Source: Alteromonas gilva
GTDB taxonomy: Bacteria > Pseudomonadota > Gammaproteobacteria > Enterobacterales > Alteromonadaceae
Direction of reading: 5' to 3'
Length of the DNA: 64,000 bases
NCBI RefSeq assembly: GCF_028595265.1
Contig: NZ_JAQQXP010000002.1
Span: forward strand, 561,063-625,062
Below the pieces are notes generated by a model. It worked only from the letters and a program-made list of their open reading frames with translations. It was not told the DNA's origin and did not search any database. The position numbers and the translations under genes are program-made. Of the stretch, positions 52,142 to 61,590 are shown in pieces. The stretch's first letter is position 1; each line of letters begins with the position of its first letter.

Positions 52142-52447
52142 ATGCGTAAAGTAGTCTTAGCATCACTGATGTTCGTTGGAGCTAATCTGGCGCATGCTGA
52201 CACTGGTAACGATAAAGCATTTTCTTGTATGGATACAAAGACATTCGAAATTAACAGCACGTGTATGGTTGATACTATTAGTAACAACATGCACTTTAAA
52301 GCCGCTCAACATGATATTGTTGAAACAGCCAATGCCAATAGCAGCCAGAATGCGATGGCAACTATGACTTTTAATGTCGAAGAAATGACTATCGATATCG
52401 TTGCTCACCGCGATGCGTTACTAGTACGTAATACGCCAAAGCAATAG
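52142..52447 (+). CDS. Small exported two-cysteine protein, unknown function
   Basis: A 101-residue protein with a signal peptide (MRKVVLASLMFVGANLAHA). The mature region has two cysteines (FSCMDTKTFEINSTCMVD) that could form a disulfide, and a beta-strand-like end (MTIDIVAHRDALLV). AAAGGAGATATTTCTC is a strong ribosome site and a terminator follows, so it is a monocistronic gene. I recognise it only as a conserved hypothetical type of Alteromonadales/Shewanella. Confidence 0.75.
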   Translation: MRKVVLASLMFVGANLAHADTGNDKAFSCMDTKTFEINSTCMVDTISNNMHFKAAQHDIVETANANSSQNAMATMTFNVEEMTIDIVAHRDALLVRNTPKQ

Positions 52448-52473
52448 ACGTTGTCAGTAAAAGTCCAAATATA

Positions 52474-52506
52474 TAAAAACCGGAGTCATCTCCGGTTTTT
52501 TTGTTT
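52474..52506 (+). terminator. Intrinsic terminator
   Basis: The arms AAAAACCGGAG and CTCCGGTTTTT surround a TCAT loop, followed by a T-rich tail. Confidence 0.92.
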
Positions 52507-52597
52507 TTGTAGTACAACAATAAGCAAACGCCTGAGCGACAGACCGGGCGTTGACTATACACTCCACAGTCTGCTGGCGCAGCCGAATTAGCTTTGT

Positions 52598-54025
52598 TTA
52601 GTCACTGAAAATACGATTTAACCCATTTAGCGCTGCAACACGGTATGCTTCTGCCATTGTAGGGTAATTAAAGGTGGTGTTGATAAAGTACTCGATGGTG
52701 TTACCCCCCCCTTGTTGTTGCATAATCGCCTGACCGATATGAACAATCTCCGAGGCACGCTCACCAAAGCAGTGAATCCCCAGCACTTCTTTTGTCTCAC
52801 GATGAAACAGAATCTTGAGGCTTCCCACCTGAGTAGAGGCAATTTGAGCCCGGGCAAGATGTTTAAACTGCGCACGGCCAACCTCATAAGGTACTTTCAT
52901 CTGCGTCAACTCCTGCTCGTTTTTACCTACCGAACTGATTTCCGGGATAGTGTAAATACCCGTGGGGATGTCTTCTACGAGTTGCGCGTTGGCGTTACCC
53001 TGCAGCATGGCTTCAGCGGCAAACCGCCCTTGATTGTAAGCGGCTGAGGCCAGACTTGGATAGCCGATAACATCGCCGATGGCATAAATGTTTTCAACCT
53101 CGGTCTGATAGTTTTCATTAACCTTTAGCTGTCCGCGTGAATCTGCTTTGAGGCCCACAGCGTTAAGATTGAGCATGTCGGTGTTACCGGTTCGGCCGTT
53201 AGCAAATAACAGGCAATCCGCTCGCATGCGCTTACCGGACTCAAGGTTAAGTATAACCGAGTCTTCGCGCCCTTCTACGGAGCTGTAAGATTCGGTATGG
53301 CGAATAACCACACCGTTGTTCCACAGGTGGTAACTTAATGCATCAGAGATTTCCGCATCCAAAAAAGACAACAGGCGATCGCGCATATTGACTAAGTCAA
53401 CTTTAACGCCAAGGCCCCTGAAAATTGACGCGTACTCAGTACCAATAACACCAGCACCATAGATGATGATGGATTTTGGTTCGTGGTCGAGATTTAAAAT
53501 GGTATCGGAGTTATAAATACGTGGATGACTAAAATCGATGTCTTTCGGACAATACGGGCGCGAACCGGTTGCGATTGCGGTTTTTTCTGAGGTGATGATT
53601 TCTTTAGAGCCATCGTTACGGGTAATTTCTACAGTATGAGGATCGATAAAGCTCGCTTCACCATGGATGAGTGAAACGCGATTGCGATCATAAAAAGAAG
53701 AACGCAGCCGGGTTTGACTGCGGATAACGCCGCTGGCATGTTTCATTATGTCAGAAAATGTCAGATTACGGGACACATGATTGTCGGCAAACAAAGGGGT
53801 TGTATTGTACTCAATGAGACGACTAACAGAGTGGCGCAGTGCTTTAGAAGGAATGGTTCCCCAATGCGTGCAACCGCCACCGACGGCTTTGTATTTTTCT
53901 ATCACGGCAACGCGTTTACCGGCTTTTGCCAACTGCATCGCTGCGCCTTCGCCGCCCGGGCCGGTGCCAATTACAATGGCATCAAACTGAAACTTTTGTT
54001 TAGCTGGTTTTTTCTTGGTTGTCAT
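52598..54025 (-). CDS. sthA: Soluble pyridine nucleotide transhydrogenase
   Basis: A 475-residue flavoprotein of the disulfide reductase superfamily. The FAD site is VIGTGPGGEGAAMQLA. GGGCTHWGTIPSK replaces the redox CxxxxC by a single cysteine, the hallmark of SthA; an NAD(P) site is at VIGTEYASIFRGLG; the C-terminal dimer domain has IHCFGERASEIVHIGQ. It equilibrates NADPH and NADH in the cytoplasm. It is flanked by genes of c-di-GMP signalling but shows no coupling to them. Confidence 0.96.
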   Translation of the reverse strand: MTTKKKPAKQKFQFDAIVIGTGPGGEGAAMQLAKAGKRVAVIEKYKAVGGGCTHWGTIPSKALRHSVSRLIEYNTTPLFADNHVSRNLTFSDIMKHASGVIRSQTRLRSSFYDRNRVSLIHGEASFIDPHTVEITRNDGSKEIITSEKTAIATGSRPYCPKDIDFSHPRIYNSDTILNLDHEPKSIIIYGAGVIGTEYASIFRGLGVKVDLVNMRDRLLSFLDAEISDALSYHLWNNGVVIRHTESYSSVEGREDSVILNLESGKRMRADCLLFANGRTGNTDMLNLNAVGLKADSRGQLKVNENYQTEVENIYAIGDVIGYPSLASAAYNQGRFAAEAMLQGNANAQLVEDIPTGIYTIPEISSVGKNEQELTQMKVPYEVGRAQFKHLARAQIASTQVGSLKILFHRETKEVLGIHCFGERASEIVHIGQAIMQQQGGGNTIEYFINTTFNYPTMAEAYRVAALNGLNRIFSD

Positions 54026-54103
54026 AATCGTGTGCTGTTCAACTTGCGTTGGAATAATAAAATGAAATAGTCCAATTCATAGTAGCAAAAAATACTGATA
54101 TGT

Positions 54104-55963
54104 TTAGCTATTTCTCAGATCAGCTGAGTCTGGTAACAGTATTTGTTGCTTAAAAAACAGCGTGAACTCTGCGCCGCCCAAGTGCGATTTTGTCACCTTA
54201 ATATGGCCATCAAAGGCCTGCTCAATCCAGAGCTTCGCCATATGTAAACCGAGACCTATGTGGTGGTCGTCACGCCGGGTAGTAAAAAATGGGTCGAATA
54301 TCTTGGGTATCAATGTGTTCTCGATACCTTTGCCGTTATCGCCAATGATCACCACGATATCGTCGTTGCGCGCAGCGCAATCAACCTCGATAGTGGCGTT
54401 GGCCGTTTTATCAAAAGCATGTTCCAGGGCGTTGATGATAATAATTTGGACGATTTGGCTGAAGGCACCTGGAAAGCCACACAGTTTTACCGGTGTTTTA
54501 CACAGATTGGTGATGTCAGCGTTGTGCTTTTTAAAGATACTCTTCATCGACTGCAATAAATCAGTGATTTGTTCACACGCATCAAAAGTACACAGCTCAT
54601 CGTTTGCGCGCTTGAAGGTCAATGTTTTGAAGGTGGAGATTAAATCTATCGCTCGTTGATTGTTTTTAAGCGCCTGCGCCATGGTTAGTTGTGAATCAGT
54701 TAAGTAATCGTCAAATGCCGTTTTAGTGAGCCCGGCGTGTTTTTGCTCGATGAGTCTTTTTAGCAATATTTCCTGATTAGACAACGCCAGTTTAGTGGCG
54801 CCCACCGGCGTATTGAGTTCATGGGCCAGACCGGCAACCATAACGCTTAGTGATGACAGTTTTCTTGATTCTGCCAATTCACCGATGAGTGTTGTTTGTT
54901 GCGCGAGGCTACTGCGTAGTTTATCGCGCTGCAGCTGCAGGGCTTTATTCAGGTTTTTAAGTGATACCGTATAGCGCACGTACAGCAGCAATACGGCGAC
55001 CCCAACTAAGCCAACCGACAGGGCAGTCATCAGAGCTGTCATTTTGGCTCGTTGACGATATTCTACTAGCAGCGCTTCGGGGGTTCTGGCGACAATGTAT
55101 ATCGGCTGCAGTCCATTGTCCCCAGTGTAGGGTGACGGTAAGGTTAGCGCAGTATAGATACGGTTGCCGAGTACGTTACCTAATAACTCTTGATGTTGGG
55201 ACAACCGTGCCCAAAGTGCGGGTTCATCGGCAGCGATACCGGCTCCCGTTAAACCCAGATCGGGGTGCCAGAGCCGGTCTGGATCCGGATGTACAATCCA
55301 TCGATTAGTGCCAGCAGCGATCAGTAAATTGCTGTTATCCTCATTGAGTGCGGTTAAATTTGCCACTAACGAGCGCAGATCAAAATTAATGACTAACAGC
55401 CCCCGGCCGAGTTCTGCTTGCTCAGCCAGCATCACCGCGCGTAATGTCGGCTGGTGTGGAAGCTGGACCAGTCCATTTTCAATGTTGAGATCAATCTGCG
55501 AAATAAAGACCTCGTCGGGGCGCAAATTGAGCCCTTCTTTAACGTAGTAGCGATTCCATTTGTTTTGCAACTGGGTAGGTTGGACACTAATAAGCTCGCC
55601 GGTGTGGCGTTGATCAATTCGTATTTTTTCGTTGCCAGACATGCCAATCCAGCGTACCTGAAGAATGTCGGGATACACTTCAAACATGGTCACAAAGGCT
55701 TGTTCAATATTTTGTGGGGAAGGGTTAATTAAGCCAAGTTCGTGCTTAAACAGTTTTATTAACGTGCCAACTAAACTGAGCTTGCGGTTAATTAAAAGTG
55801 CGGCCTGATTGGTTTGACTGTTTTGTATTGTTCCCAGTTCCCGCTTTACTTGCGCGATATCATCACTATAAATAAACCGGTACGTTGATACGCAGACAAA
55901 CAATGTGAACAGCAACCACAACCCTCTCCACAATTCAGTCAGTCCCGACAATTTAAAGCGCAT
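54104..55963 (-). CDS. Membrane sensor histidine kinase
   Basis: A 619-residue kinase. Two membrane segments (about 13-30 and 307-329) enclose a large periplasmic sensor region (CACHE-like; QVRWIGMSGNEKIRIDQ). A coiled coil leads to the H-box AGLAHELNTPVGA, with catalytic His, and the HATPase has NALEHAF (N box), GDNGKGI (G1), IFDPFFTTRR (F) and GLGLHMAK (G2). It has no receiver domain. It begins 2 nt after the stop of the REC-EAL gene, so the two form a two-component pair controlling c-di-GMP. Confidence 0.9.
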   Translation of the reverse strand: MRFKLSGLTELWRGLWLLFTLFVCVSTYRFIYSDDIAQVKRELGTIQNSQTNQAALLINRKLSLVGTLIKLFKHELGLINPSPQNIEQAFVTMFEVYPDILQVRWIGMSGNEKIRIDQRHTGELISVQPTQLQNKWNRYYVKEGLNLRPDEVFISQIDLNIENGLVQLPHQPTLRAVMLAEQAELGRGLLVINFDLRSLVANLTALNEDNSNLLIAAGTNRWIVHPDPDRLWHPDLGLTGAGIAADEPALWARLSQHQELLGNVLGNRIYTALTLPSPYTGDNGLQPIYIVARTPEALLVEYRQRAKMTALMTALSVGLVGVAVLLLYVRYTVSLKNLNKALQLQRDKLRSSLAQQTTLIGELAESRKLSSLSVMVAGLAHELNTPVGATKLALSNQEILLKRLIEQKHAGLTKTAFDDYLTDSQLTMAQALKNNQRAIDLISTFKTLTFKRANDELCTFDACEQITDLLQSMKSIFKKHNADITNLCKTPVKLCGFPGAFSQIVQIIIINALEHAFDKTANATIEVDCAARNDDIVVIIGDNGKGIENTLIPKIFDPFFTTRRDDHHIGLGLHMAKLWIEQAFDGHIKVTKSHLGGAEFTLFFKQQILLPDSADLRNS

Positions 55964-55965
55964 GA

Positions 55966-58224
55966 TTAATCACTACTGGAACGGCCCTGCTCTGACTGTG
56001 ACCCTAACCAAATCAGCGCATCTTCCACCGGCATGGGCCGCGCAAATAAGTAGCCTTGCGCAATTTCATATTTATTATCAATAAGTAACTGGCGTTGTTG
56101 CTCTGTTTCCACGCCTTCGGCAACCATATTAAATTTAAATCGTTCTGCCAGTTTGCTAATCATTTGAACAATATGTATCGCGTTACCGTTTTGCTTGGCC
56201 GATAAGTCACGTACAAATTTCTGGTCGACCTTAATGGTCGTGGCGGCCAGTTCCGTTAGTTGCGATAAAGAAGAATAGCCGGTACCAAAATCATCGATAC
56301 TCACTCCAACGCCTTTATCAATGAGGCTGCGTAGTATGGGGTTAATGACGGAGTAATCCTGGGTGGATTGACTCTCGGTTACTTCAATGTCCAACATTTC
56401 GGGGGGGATACTTTGATTGTCGATGACACGATGTATGGCATTAAAAATCACTGCACTGGTAATATCACTGTTGGCTAAATTAAAGGAGATTGGCAGACAG
56501 TAGCCAGCCCCCATTAGCCGTTGAATCGCGGCGATAGTTTGATGCAGAACCAGCTCGGCAATCTCCAGACTCAGCCCGGATGCCTCGGCAATAGGAATAA
56601 ACTCATTGGGGGGACACAACTCACCATTGAGAGTACGCCAACGTAGCAGCGCTTCAAAACCTACAGGTTCACCGGTCGTTAATTTAACCTTGGGTTGCAA
56701 CACCATAAAAAAGCCATCTTTGGCGATTAGCGCTTGTTTTAGCTCGGATAAAATTTGCGTTCGCTTGACCAGGCGCTGCATCATCGCATCGTCAAATTTA
56801 ACGACGAGTTCACCGTTAAGTTTAGCTTTATTTAATGCCTGATTGGCCAGTACCAATACCTGATTGAGATTGTGCGCAGAGACATCCGAAAAGTCGAGCA
56901 GGCCAATTTGAGATTGCAGTTGTATATCTAGGTAATCCATCTTAATCGGCTCAGCGCGAAACGCCTCAAGGTCGGTAATTGGCGGCTGATGCCCGGTTTT
57001 AAATACCAACGCTATAGTCTCCTGGTCCCAAACCGCCGACAGATAATGTTCGGGAAAGTGTGTTTCTACCGCGTCACTGAACGCTTTGAGTATGGTGGTG
57101 GCGTATGTATGACCCAGTACCATTTCTGTGCTTTCGTAATTAAGCAGTCTGAACAGCACCAGCGTTGTTTGGCTGCGACAACCTGTTGTTTGCTGGTTGA
57201 GCTCTCTGACCAACCAATTACGGTTATGCATACCTGTTGCGCTGTCCAGATAAGCCAGTTCGCTCAATCGGCTCATCAACGCCTGATTGACAAAACCACT
57301 GCTGATATTTTCAGAAAATACCTGTAGTAGCTTTAGGTGACTGGTATCAAGGTTCAATGGTGAGTCGACATACATCAGGTACTGCTGGCCATCGTATTCA
57401 CTGGTATCGAAATACAGTATCGAAAAGTTACCATCGAAAGCGTGTTGTTGGTTTTGCCAGGCACTGTAAATGGCCTTTTTCACCCTCCGTTGATGCTGGG
57501 TTGTAAATAATTTAAAGAGGTGCTCAAGTCTGGCTTCAATTAAAGATTTAAAATGTTTGCTGGCAGCCACGATGGGGGCCATCTCAACGCTATCGGATTT
57601 TGACTTAACGATACAGGCGATACCGCCAGAGTTGGGTATGTTAATAACCCGGGTAATTGCTTCGAGAACTGTGTTGGCAAATTCTTTAGTGTTTTGCTTG
57701 GGGGTTAATGATCGGGATGCATCAACAATCATTTGCAAGCCACGCTTTGCTACCTGCAGTTGATACGAAGTTTGCCAGGTGCGCAGGTTACTTATCACCA
57801 CGCTTTTTAGTCTGTCAGCGTGCAGATCTGTCTTATTCCAGTATTCGGCAATGTCGTACTCATGGATAGCTTCGTTACGGGGCATCACGCCAGGCTGGCC
57901 GGTAAGCATCACAATGCGTATTATGCTATTGCCAATAACATTGCGTATGGTCTCAATGAGAAACAACCCGGCATCGTCGGTTTCCATTACCACATCAAGT
58001 AGTATCAGGCTGATATCGTCTCGTGCAGAGAGTATGCTAGCAGCCGCTGCCGCCGAGTTAGCTTTAAGCAACTCTATGCCGCGTTCCTGATATTGTAAGT
58101 CTTGTAACGCCAGCCCCAACACGTCCTGGTACGCGCTATCATCTTCAACACTCAGTACTTTCCAACTATCCAGCCTGGTCGAAGATAGGTCCTCAGGTTC
58201 ACTAAATTCAAACAGTTCGCTCAT
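55966..58224 (-). CDS. REC-DUF3369-degenerate GGDEF-EAL c-di-GMP phosphodiesterase
   Basis: A 752-residue response regulator paired with the kinase at 54104. REC (about 20-145): VEDD, LILLDVVMETDDAG, MLTGQPG, WNKTD. DUF3369 spans about 155-315. In the GGDEF position WDQET is found, so the cyclase is lost. EAL (about 485-735): EALLRW, DIEVTES, IDDFGTGYSS, KVDQKF, AEGVE and AQGYLF, all catalytic residues present. The ATG at 58224 has AAGGAAA upstream; the frame extends 9 codons further. It is the paralog of the protein at 49738, with the same architecture. Confidence 0.9.
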   Translation of the reverse strand: MSELFEFSEPEDLSSTRLDSWKVLSVEDDSAYQDVLGLALQDLQYQERGIELLKANSAAAAASILSARDDISLILLDVVMETDDAGLFLIETIRNVIGNSIIRIVMLTGQPGVMPRNEAIHEYDIAEYWNKTDLHADRLKSVVISNLRTWQTSYQLQVAKRGLQMIVDASRSLTPKQNTKEFANTVLEAITRVINIPNSGGIACIVKSKSDSVEMAPIVAASKHFKSLIEARLEHLFKLFTTQHQRRVKKAIYSAWQNQQHAFDGNFSILYFDTSEYDGQQYLMYVDSPLNLDTSHLKLLQVFSENISSGFVNQALMSRLSELAYLDSATGMHNRNWLVRELNQQTTGCRSQTTLVLFRLLNYESTEMVLGHTYATTILKAFSDAVETHFPEHYLSAVWDQETIALVFKTGHQPPITDLEAFRAEPIKMDYLDIQLQSQIGLLDFSDVSAHNLNQVLVLANQALNKAKLNGELVVKFDDAMMQRLVKRTQILSELKQALIAKDGFFMVLQPKVKLTTGEPVGFEALLRWRTLNGELCPPNEFIPIAEASGLSLEIAELVLHQTIAAIQRLMGAGYCLPISFNLANSDITSAVIFNAIHRVIDNQSIPPEMLDIEVTESQSTQDYSVINPILRSLIDKGVGVSIDDFGTGYSSLSQLTELAATTIKVDQKFVRDLSAKQNGNAIHIVQMISKLAERFKFNMVAEGVETEQQRQLLIDNKYEIAQGYLFARPMPVEDALIWLGSQSEQGRSSSD

Positions 58225-58383
58225 CCCATTTCCTTTACGTCGAAACAACAACGATACTTGTACTGAAAATTCAAACGAATGTACTTTTTGCTACGTACCC
58301 AATGCGTCTTTTTACGTATGTTAAGTGTTGTCTAATATTGCAGATTTGCAAGGGAGTGGAGAGATTTATAGTGCGCTAAAAGT

Positions 58384-58420
58384 GTAAAGGCGCGGCAAAC
58401 TAAACAGACATTTGCCGCGC
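58384..58420 (-). terminator. Terminator after the desaturase gene
   Basis: The 10-bp perfect arms GCGCGGCAAA/TTTGCCGCGC have an 11-nt loop, followed on the minus strand by CTTTACACTTTT. Confidence 0.75.
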
Positions 58421-58426
58421 TGCAAT

Positions 58427-59554
58427 CTAGCTGAAGGAAAACTCCAGTTGGCTGAGTTTGAGCCACTTTTCTTTCTGTAGTAAGAGTGACTGCTTTAGCT
58501 CTTTATATTTAAAATCGAGCTCCAGTCGGTCTATGCTTCGAATCAAATGCGCCTTTCGCAAGGTCATGATGCGTTTTTTGGTTGTGTAATAGTCATTCAT
58601 CTTTTGCATCAGCACATCGTACTCTTTATGCAAAGTCTGCATGATCTCTTCACCATTTGGCAGCATCGACACTTTCTCGCTGGCGTATTTTAACTGCATC
58701 GCCAGACGGGCTTTCTCAATACGCTCTTCCGGGCAGGTACGCAGATTTTTAGTTAATCCAACAAAAGATAAACTTTTGATGAGCCATTTAGTTGGATCGT
58801 ACTGATACCACTTAATGCCATTGCGGTAATCGTATTCAAAGATATGGTGGTAGTTGTGATAGCCCTCACCAAAGGTAAACAACGCAATAATACCGTTATC
58901 GCGGGCAGAATTGGTATCGGTGTAAGGACGGCTTCCCCAGTAATGGGCCAGTGAGTTAATAAAAAATGTCACATGATGAACCATAACCAGACGGAAAACC
59001 CCAGCCAGCAGTATCATGCTTAATACGTCACTGTTTATCCAGCCAAGCAGCGCAGTAATACCAAAATTTGAGGCCAACACAATAGCCAGGTAATGCTTGT
59101 GTTGCCACATGACTACTTTGTCTTTAAGCAGGTCTTTACAGTTACTGTAATCATCGTAACTCTCTGCCTGATATTCACGCAGCATCCAGCCAATATGGGA
59201 AAACCAAAAGCCCTTTTTAGCCGAATAGGGGTCTTTGTCGTTAACATCCACATGCCGGTGGTGGACACGATGGTCTGAACACCAGTGCAGTATACTGTTT
59301 TGCAGCGCCATGGCGCCGCCTATCGCGAGTACTACCTTAACGACCGGATGGGCATCATAGGTTTTATGGGCCCACAAACGGTGGTAGCCAGCGGTAATAG
59401 ACATCCCGGTGGCAAAAAATAATACAACGGTGGTCACAATTTCGGTGGTGTCAAATCCGTATGAAAAGGCCCATAAAGGCGCGCCTACAAAGGCGATTAG
59501 TCCGGTCACCACAAAGACCAGCACGTTAGTCATAATTAAACGCGGCTTGTTCAT
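58427..59554 (-). CDS. Acyl-CoA/delta-9 fatty acid desaturase
   Basis: A 375-residue membrane di-iron desaturase. The three histidine boxes are HRLWAH, HRVHHRH and HNYHH, with GEGYHNYHHIF typical of acyl-CoA delta-9 desaturases. About four hydrophobic segments fall within residues 8-220. The C-terminal 110 residues form a charged, helical extension that is longer than in the shortest bacterial enzymes. It introduces a double bond in saturated acyl chains with oxygen, adjusting membrane fluidity. It is divergent from fabR across a FabR-like operator, consistent with repression by FabR. Confidence 0.92.
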   Translation of the reverse strand: MNKPRLIMTNVLVFVVTGLIAFVGAPLWAFSYGFDTTEIVTTVVLFFATGMSITAGYHRLWAHKTYDAHPVVKVVLAIGGAMALQNSILHWCSDHRVHHRHVDVNDKDPYSAKKGFWFSHIGWMLREYQAESYDDYSNCKDLLKDKVVMWQHKHYLAIVLASNFGITALLGWINSDVLSMILLAGVFRLVMVHHVTFFINSLAHYWGSRPYTDTNSARDNGIIALFTFGEGYHNYHHIFEYDYRNGIKWYQYDPTKWLIKSLSFVGLTKNLRTCPEERIEKARLAMQLKYASEKVSMLPNGEEIMQTLHKEYDVLMQKMNDYYTTKKRIMTLRKAHLIRSIDRLELDFKYKELKQSLLLQKEKWLKLSQLEFSFS

Positions 59555-59566
59555 AATTCACTCTCA

Positions 59567-59584
59567 GCTTACAAGTGTACGCTA
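59567..59584. promoter_or_regulatory. fabR box: FabR operator
   Basis: AGCTTACAAGTGTACGCT is an almost perfect 18-bp dyad matching the FabR-type pattern AGCGTACAN2TGTNCGCT. It lies between the desaturase gene (13 nt away) and fabR (76 nt away). The match is seen; binding is inferred. Confidence 0.75.
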
Positions 59585-59647
59585 ATTTAGCTTTAAAAGA
59601 GGTGTTTCGCAAGGTAAATACCGTTAATATTAGCCTTAAGAATGAGG

Positions 59648-59653
59648 AGGAGG
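59648..59653 (+). promoter_or_regulatory. Ribosome binding site deciding the fabR start
   Basis: AGGAGG sits 6 nt before TTG 59660. An upstream in-frame ATG at 59642 would contain this site inside the coding region, so the TTG is preferred. Confidence 0.7.
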
Positions 59654-59659
59654 TGCTCG

Positions 59660-60280
59660 TTGAGCCGTCAGGAACAAAAGCAAAAAACCCGGCAAAATAT
59701 TATTGCTGCCGCATTTCAATTACTTAATGAGAACCGGACGCTTTCGGCTATTAGTTTACGTGAAGTCGCCAGAGAAGCCGGTATTGCCCCCACCTCGTTT
59801 TATCGTCATTTTAAAGATATGGATGAGTTAGGGCTGACCCTGGTGGATGAAGCTGGTTTGGCATTGCGGCAACTCATGCGCCAGGCCCGGCGTCGAATTG
59901 CTTCCGGTGGCGGCGTGATAGATACATCGGTTGATACCTTTATGGAGTTTATCGCGGCTAACAGTAATGTATTCAGATTATTGCTGCGCGAGCATACTGG
60001 CACTTCTGCAGCGTATCGGTTAGCCGTATCACGCGAAATACAACACTTTACCGATGAGCTCAGTGATTACATTATTGAGCAACTGCGCATTCCCTATGAT
60101 GTTGCAGTGCTGCAGGCCGAAGCAATGGTCAGGCTGGTTTTTAGTGCCGGCGCTGATGCGTTGGAAGCAGACACCATACTGCGCAACGCCATAAGTAATC
60201 GCTTAAAGCGTCAGTTACGTTTTATCCAGTTAGGCAGTCTGGCTTATTTGCAGTCATTGCCAGACACCCCCGGCGTCTAA
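59660..60280 (+). CDS. fabR: FabR, TetR-family repressor of unsaturated fatty acid synthesis
   Basis: A 206-residue repressor. The helix-turn-helix SLREVAREAGIAPTSFYRHFKDMDELGLTL is nearly identical to E. coli FabR, as are RQLMRQARRRIASGG, STFMEFI and LLREHTGTSAA. It senses the ratio of unsaturated to saturated acyl thioesters and represses unsaturated fatty acid genes; here the divergent desaturase is the obvious target. The initiator is TTG 59660 with AGGAGG. It is convergent with trmA 3 nt away, the same genomic association as in E. coli. Confidence 0.94.
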   Translation: MSRQEQKQKTRQNIIAAAFQLLNENRTLSAISLREVAREAGIAPTSFYRHFKDMDELGLTLVDEAGLALRQLMRQARRRIASGGGVIDTSVDTFMEFIAANSNVFRLLLREHTGTSAAYRLAVSREIQHFTDELSDYIIEQLRIPYDVAVLQAEAMVRLVFSAGADALEADTILRNAISNRLKRQLRFIQLGSLAYLQSLPDTPGV

Positions 60281-60283
60281 TCA

Positions 60284-61381
60284 TTAACGCCGCTTTAGCC
60301 TGACCCCTGTTTCGATATGGTCGGTAAAAGGGAATTGATCAAACAGGGCGACACTTTCTACCTCATGAGTGGCCGATAAGGTTTCAAGGTTTGCTGCCAG
60401 GGTTGACGGGTTACAGGAGATATAAAGAATGTGTTCGAAACGGCTTATCATTGCGGTGGTCGCGGGATCGAGACCAGCGCGTGGCGGGTCTACCAACACA
60501 GTATTAAACTGTTTATCGTCCAGAGAAATGTTTTTCAGGCGTTCAAAGGTGCGCTTGCCTTCCAGCGCTTCGACAAATTCCTCACTCGAAAGCCTGGCAA
60601 TCTGAACATTTTTTATATCATTTACCCGGATGTTAAATTGTGCCGCTTCCACCGAAGGTTTGGCGATTTCGGTGCCCACCACATGTTCAAAGTGCGCAGC
60701 CAGCGGAATAGAAAAATTGCCCGCGCCACAATACAGTTCCAGCAAATCACCCTGCAATGGCTGACTTTGCGCAATTGCCCATTCAATCATATGGGTATTT
60801 ACCACCGCATTCGGTTGCGTAAAACTATTTTCGATATGTTTGAACTGGTAGGTTTTACCGTCTACCGGCAGTTGCTCAATAATGTAATCGTGACCAATAA
60901 TTTCTTTTTGCTTCCGGGCACGGCCAATAATGCTTACGTTAAATTCGCGGCCCAGAAGCTCTCGCAATTGTGTGGCGGCCACCTGCCATTCCTCGTCCAG
61001 AGGACGGTGATACAGTAAGCTGATCACACACTCTTCAGACAAACCACTCAGAAAATCAACCTGGAACAATTTTTTACGTAAAACCTGATTATCCCTGACG
61101 TGGTCTATGAGCGTTTTCATTAATGCATTGATGGTTTTCGATGCGGCAGGAAATTCATCTACCCGGTAGGGGGTTTTAGTTTCCTTATCAAACATTATGT
61201 AATAGAGATCATCACCATCATGCCAGACACGAAATTCAGCGCGCATTCTGTAATGCTTAATTGCCGAGCGATATACGTCAATATCACGCGTATAGAAGGG
61301 TAATAGTAACTGGCTCAGGCGTGTGGTTTTGGCACTGAGCTCTTGCTGATAATCGGCCTCAGAGGGTGCTGTTATGTTCAT
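60284..61381 (-). CDS. trmA: tRNA (uracil-5-)-methyltransferase
   Basis: A 365-residue SAM-dependent enzyme. LELYCGAGNFSIPLA binds SAM, LVDPPRAGLD and the nucleophile Cys in YISCNPSTL are the RNA m5U methyltransferase signatures, and no TRAM domain or iron-sulfur cluster precedes them, which separates TrmA from RumA. It methylates U54 in the T-loop of tRNA. The ATG 61381 has GGAAGA upstream; the frame starts four codons earlier. Confidence 0.96.
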   Translation of the reverse strand: MNITAPSEADYQQELSAKTTRLSQLLLPFYTRDIDVYRSAIKHYRMRAEFRVWHDGDDLYYIMFDKETKTPYRVDEFPAASKTINALMKTLIDHVRDNQVLRKKLFQVDFLSGLSEECVISLLYHRPLDEEWQVAATQLRELLGREFNVSIIGRARKQKEIIGHDYIIEQLPVDGKTYQFKHIENSFTQPNAVVNTHMIEWAIAQSQPLQGDLLELYCGAGNFSIPLAAHFEHVVGTEIAKPSVEAAQFNIRVNDIKNVQIARLSSEEFVEALEGKRTFERLKNISLDDKQFNTVLVDPPRAGLDPATTAMISRFEHILYISCNPSTLAANLETLSATHEVESVALFDQFPFTDHIETGVRLKRR

Positions 61382-61590
61382 TTTATCTTCCATCCCGCAA
61401 ATCGAGCGGCATTGTAGTGGGTTTTAAGGCAACTTCCAATCCGCACAAAGCATGTTATTCCGTGCTTTTCAATAATGCTACACGGGTAAATAAAGGCTGG
61501 ATACCAACGCCGGTTTATTCATTTTGTATTAAAATTAAACTATCTCAACTTTCTGCCGATACAGTTAATGAGGTGAGAGAGGATTAAATT

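Noticed and set aside
60431..61018. 195-residue frame opposite trmA
   Set aside because: Antisense shadow of a highly conserved tRNA methyltransferase gene.
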